54,142 nucleotides of DNA from Pontibacterium granulatum (lineage in GTDB: Bacteria > Pseudomonadota > Gammaproteobacteria > Pseudomonadales > Balneatricaceae). How positions within the stretch are numbered: the stretch's first letter is position 1; each line of letters begins with the position of its first letter. The notes under the pieces were generated by a model. The model saw only the letters and a list, made by a program, of their open reading frames with translations, ran no database searches and was not told where the DNA came from. Below, piece after piece: positions 54,088 through 54,142 of the stretch. The position numbers and the translations under genes are program-made. The DNA is taken from assembly GCF_029961155.1 (NCBI RefSeq), contig NZ_JASBRH010000027.1, positions 1-54,142 of the forward strand. Direction: 5' to 3'.

Positions 54088-54117
54088 TCTCCGGCGTACA
54101 CTACGCCAATACGGAGA
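54088..54117 (+). promoter_or_regulatory. Leader hairpin covering the ribosome site of the last gene
   Basis: TCTCCG (54088-54093) pairs with CGGAGA (54112-54117), and nested GGCGTA / TACGCC forms an inner stem. CGGAGA contains the presumed Shine-Dalgarno GGAGAG of the gene starting at 54125. Confidence 0.45.
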
Positions 54118-54124
54118 GCTAACA

Positions 54125-54142
54125 ATGAAGAAATCACGCTAC
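54125..54142 (+). CDS. Start of a gene cut by the right edge
   Basis: ATG at 54125 with GGAGAG 8 nt upstream; only MKKSRY is visible. Function cannot be told. Confidence 0.5.

Overview
The window looks like chromosome of a marine, denitrifying, PQQ-making gammaproteobacterium, probably of an Oceanospirillales/Marinobacterium type (inference). The reasons are a complete nosRZDFYL nitrous oxide reductase locus, a complete pqqABCDE locus with its S9 peptidase, an ErcA/ErcS and NosP/NahK sensor operon like those of Pseudomonas, a TRAP transporter and a fatty acyl-CoA cluster. I found no rRNA, tRNA, CRISPR array or recognisable insertion sequence.

Region 1 (1-9.8 kb, AT-richer than the rest) is a one-carbon/N-methyl amine cassette. 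On the minus strand an FAD amine oxidoreductase, a RidA protein and sarcosine oxidase beta (soxB, cut by the left edge) form one operon. A GcvA-like LysR gene sits between this operon and a divergent purU-folD-TRAP (dctPQM-like) operon. SoxB-type enzymes feed methylene-THF; FolD and PurU turn that into formyl-THF and formate. Two identical-armed T-N11-A palindromes, one in front of each arm, suggest that the LysR protein controls both. A class A beta-lactamase gene follows, then about 600 bp holding a decayed peroxidase-related/CMD-family gene.

Region 2 (10.5-20.7 kb) holds a second LysR gene and the minus-strand operon ercA-ercS-nosP-nahK (iron alcohol dehydrogenase, hybrid kinase, FIST-domain NO sensor, hybrid kinase), then a porin and a TauE/SafE permease.

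Region 3 (20.8-31.1 kb) is nosRZDFYL on the minus strand, with a CusF-like periplasmic copper protein upstream. A perfect FNR/DNR box (29286-29299) lies between that copper gene and a divergent 12-TM NCS2-like permease of unknown substrate. An OmpR-type regulator and a double-Cache hybrid kinase follow (31.1-34.7 kb). A near-identical 21-bp element occurs in front of both the kinase and the permease.

Region 4 (35.0-42.8 kb) is a plus-strand acyl-CoA cluster (3-hydroxyacyl-CoA dehydrogenase, crotonase, acyl-CoA synthetase, DmdC/FadE5-type dehydrogenase), then a divergent Lrp/EamA exporter pair and a spermidine synthase-like protein.

Region 5 (43.3-50.4 kb) is the pqq locus on the minus strand: pqqA (23 aa), B, C, D, E and an S9 peptidase (PqqH-like), with a MarR regulator and a small unknown gene upstream. 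The window ends with an HDOD protein, a Cache-domain chemoreceptor and the first codons of another gene. Three copies of a 46-bp double-hairpin repeat are scattered from 40.4 to 46.9 kb; one supplies the stop codon of pqqD.
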